Source: Thalassiosira profunda (Eukaryota; Bacillariophyta; Thalassiosirophyceae; Thalassiosirales; Thalassiosiraceae). From it: DNA of 17,813 bases. The translations under genes and the position numbers were made by a program. How positions within the stretch are numbered: the first letter of the stretch is position 1; each line of letters begins with the position of its first letter. The notes below the pieces were generated by a model that did no database searches, was not told the origin of the DNA, and was given only the letters and a program-made list of their open reading frames with translations. The stretch covers positions 1 through 17,813 of the forward strand of contig JALLAP010000166.1 of assembly GCA_036939355.1 (NCBI GenBank). The letters run 5' to 3'. This document shows, in pieces, positions 17,380-17,813 of this stretch.

Positions 17380-17704
17380 CGTTCTCGCCGCACGTTGCAG
17401 GTGCCTGTAGGTAGCCTGAGCAACTAATCTAACAACGCCGATCACAAAACGAGGAGTGATAAATTACGGGGTACTATTTATCTACTTTGTCATCCTCAGG
17501 AACCTACCTATGTATGTAACAAACCAGCGAAAGACGGGCGTTCACAATTTAACCCCTTACGATTCCCTATTACCTACTCCCAACCTCCATTTTTTCTTCC
17601 AGCGCGCCCACAAGTCCTCTACATCGCCCAGCATCGCCCACCTCCTCTTCCACGCTACGCTCCTCCATCCAGCGCCGCCGGCCTGCCTCGTCAGCTCTAT
17701 CTCA
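17380..17704. other. 325-nt divergent promoter region
   Basis: Shared upstream region of the J-CD225 gene (minus) and the UEV gene (plus). It is more A/T-rich in the middle (about 17455-17565), with GTACTATTTATCT and ACCTACCTATGTATGTAA tracts, then pyrimidine-rich from about 17570 toward the ATG at 17705. No coding sequence or RNA gene recognised. Confidence 0.5.
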
Positions 17705-17813
17705 ATGCAAAAAAAGATGCAGCGCCTGCCCTCCGGCGAGACGGTCATCGTGCCGCGCAACTTCAAGCTCCTCGAGGAGCTCGAGGCCCACGAGAAGGGG
17801 CAGGGGGACATGA
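17705..17813 (+). CDS. MMS2: Ubiquitin-conjugating enzyme variant (Mms2/UEV1-like), 3'-partial
   Basis: Only 36 codons are visible before the window ends. The first ATG at 17705 gives MQKKMQRLPSGETVIVPRNF, and the VPRNFKLLEELE stretch followed by EKGQGD is the N-terminal helix and loop characteristic of Mms2/UEV1/UEV2 proteins; a second in-frame ATG at 17717 is an alternative start. UEV proteins lack the catalytic cysteine and pair with Ubc13 to make K63-linked ubiquitin chains, in PCNA-directed damage tolerance (Mms2) or signalling (Uev1). The absence of the active site cannot be checked here. The gene is divergent from the J-CD225 gene. The family call rests on about 20 residues but the match is distinctive. 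Confidence 0.75.
   Translation, partial: MQKKMQRLPSGETVIVPRNFKLLEELEAHEKGQGDM

Overview
The window is nuclear DNA of a eukaryote. Genes lie singly on both strands with no operons, three or four reading frames only make sense if short GT-AG introns of 81-91 nt are removed, and a block of CCCTAA repeats of the telomere type sits at 2761-2796. GC-rich codon use, very short introns, compact spacing, a pair of coiled-coil plus 'V-x-G-x-G...VNGxY' proteins, and a class C-like seven-helix receptor with TPR-like repeats all suggest a stramenopile. A centric diatom such as Thalassiosira is my best guess from family recollection, at moderate confidence; no marker gene proves it.

Layout. 2-671 (+): 3' part of a secreted RNase T2, one intron. 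783-2558 (-): acidic coiled-coil protein ending in a VNGxY domain. 2559-3411: non-coding stretch with interstitial telomeric repeats and a perfect 23-nt palindrome. 3412-4116 (+): small secreted Gly/His-rich protein with an internally duplicated module. 4210-8232 (-): RAD5/HLTF-type SNF2 ATPase with a RING finger. 8831-10957 (-): four-exon FAD-dependent retinol-saturase/carotenoid-isomerase-like oxidoreductase. 11765-12895 (+): a second coiled-coil plus VNGxY protein, paralogous to the first. 13001-13360 (-): both ends of a second oxidoreductase copy fused across a single N, with the middle missing. 13577-16075 (-): seven-helix class C receptor-like protein with a long TPR-like tail and no ligand-binding ectodomain. 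16285-16429: a 72-nt direct repeat split by a second N. 16489-17379 (-): J-domain protein with a C-terminal CD225/dispanin membrane domain. 17705-17813 (+): first codons of a ubiquitin-conjugating enzyme variant of the Mms2/UEV1 type, cut by the window edge.

How the genes relate. Most are independent housekeeping or lineage-specific genes. The one functional pairing from textbook knowledge is the RAD5-type ligase and the Mms2/UEV1-type protein: in yeast and animals, Rad5/HLTF with Ubc13-Mms2 builds K63-linked ubiquitin chains on PCNA for error-free bypass of DNA damage. They are about 9.5 kb apart, so this may be coincidence. The two N positions mark assembly joins, and nearby structure (the truncated oxidoreductase copy, the 72-nt repeat, possibly the missing receptor ectodomain) should be read with that in mind. 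The most unusual proteins are the 7TM-TPR and J-CD225 fusions.
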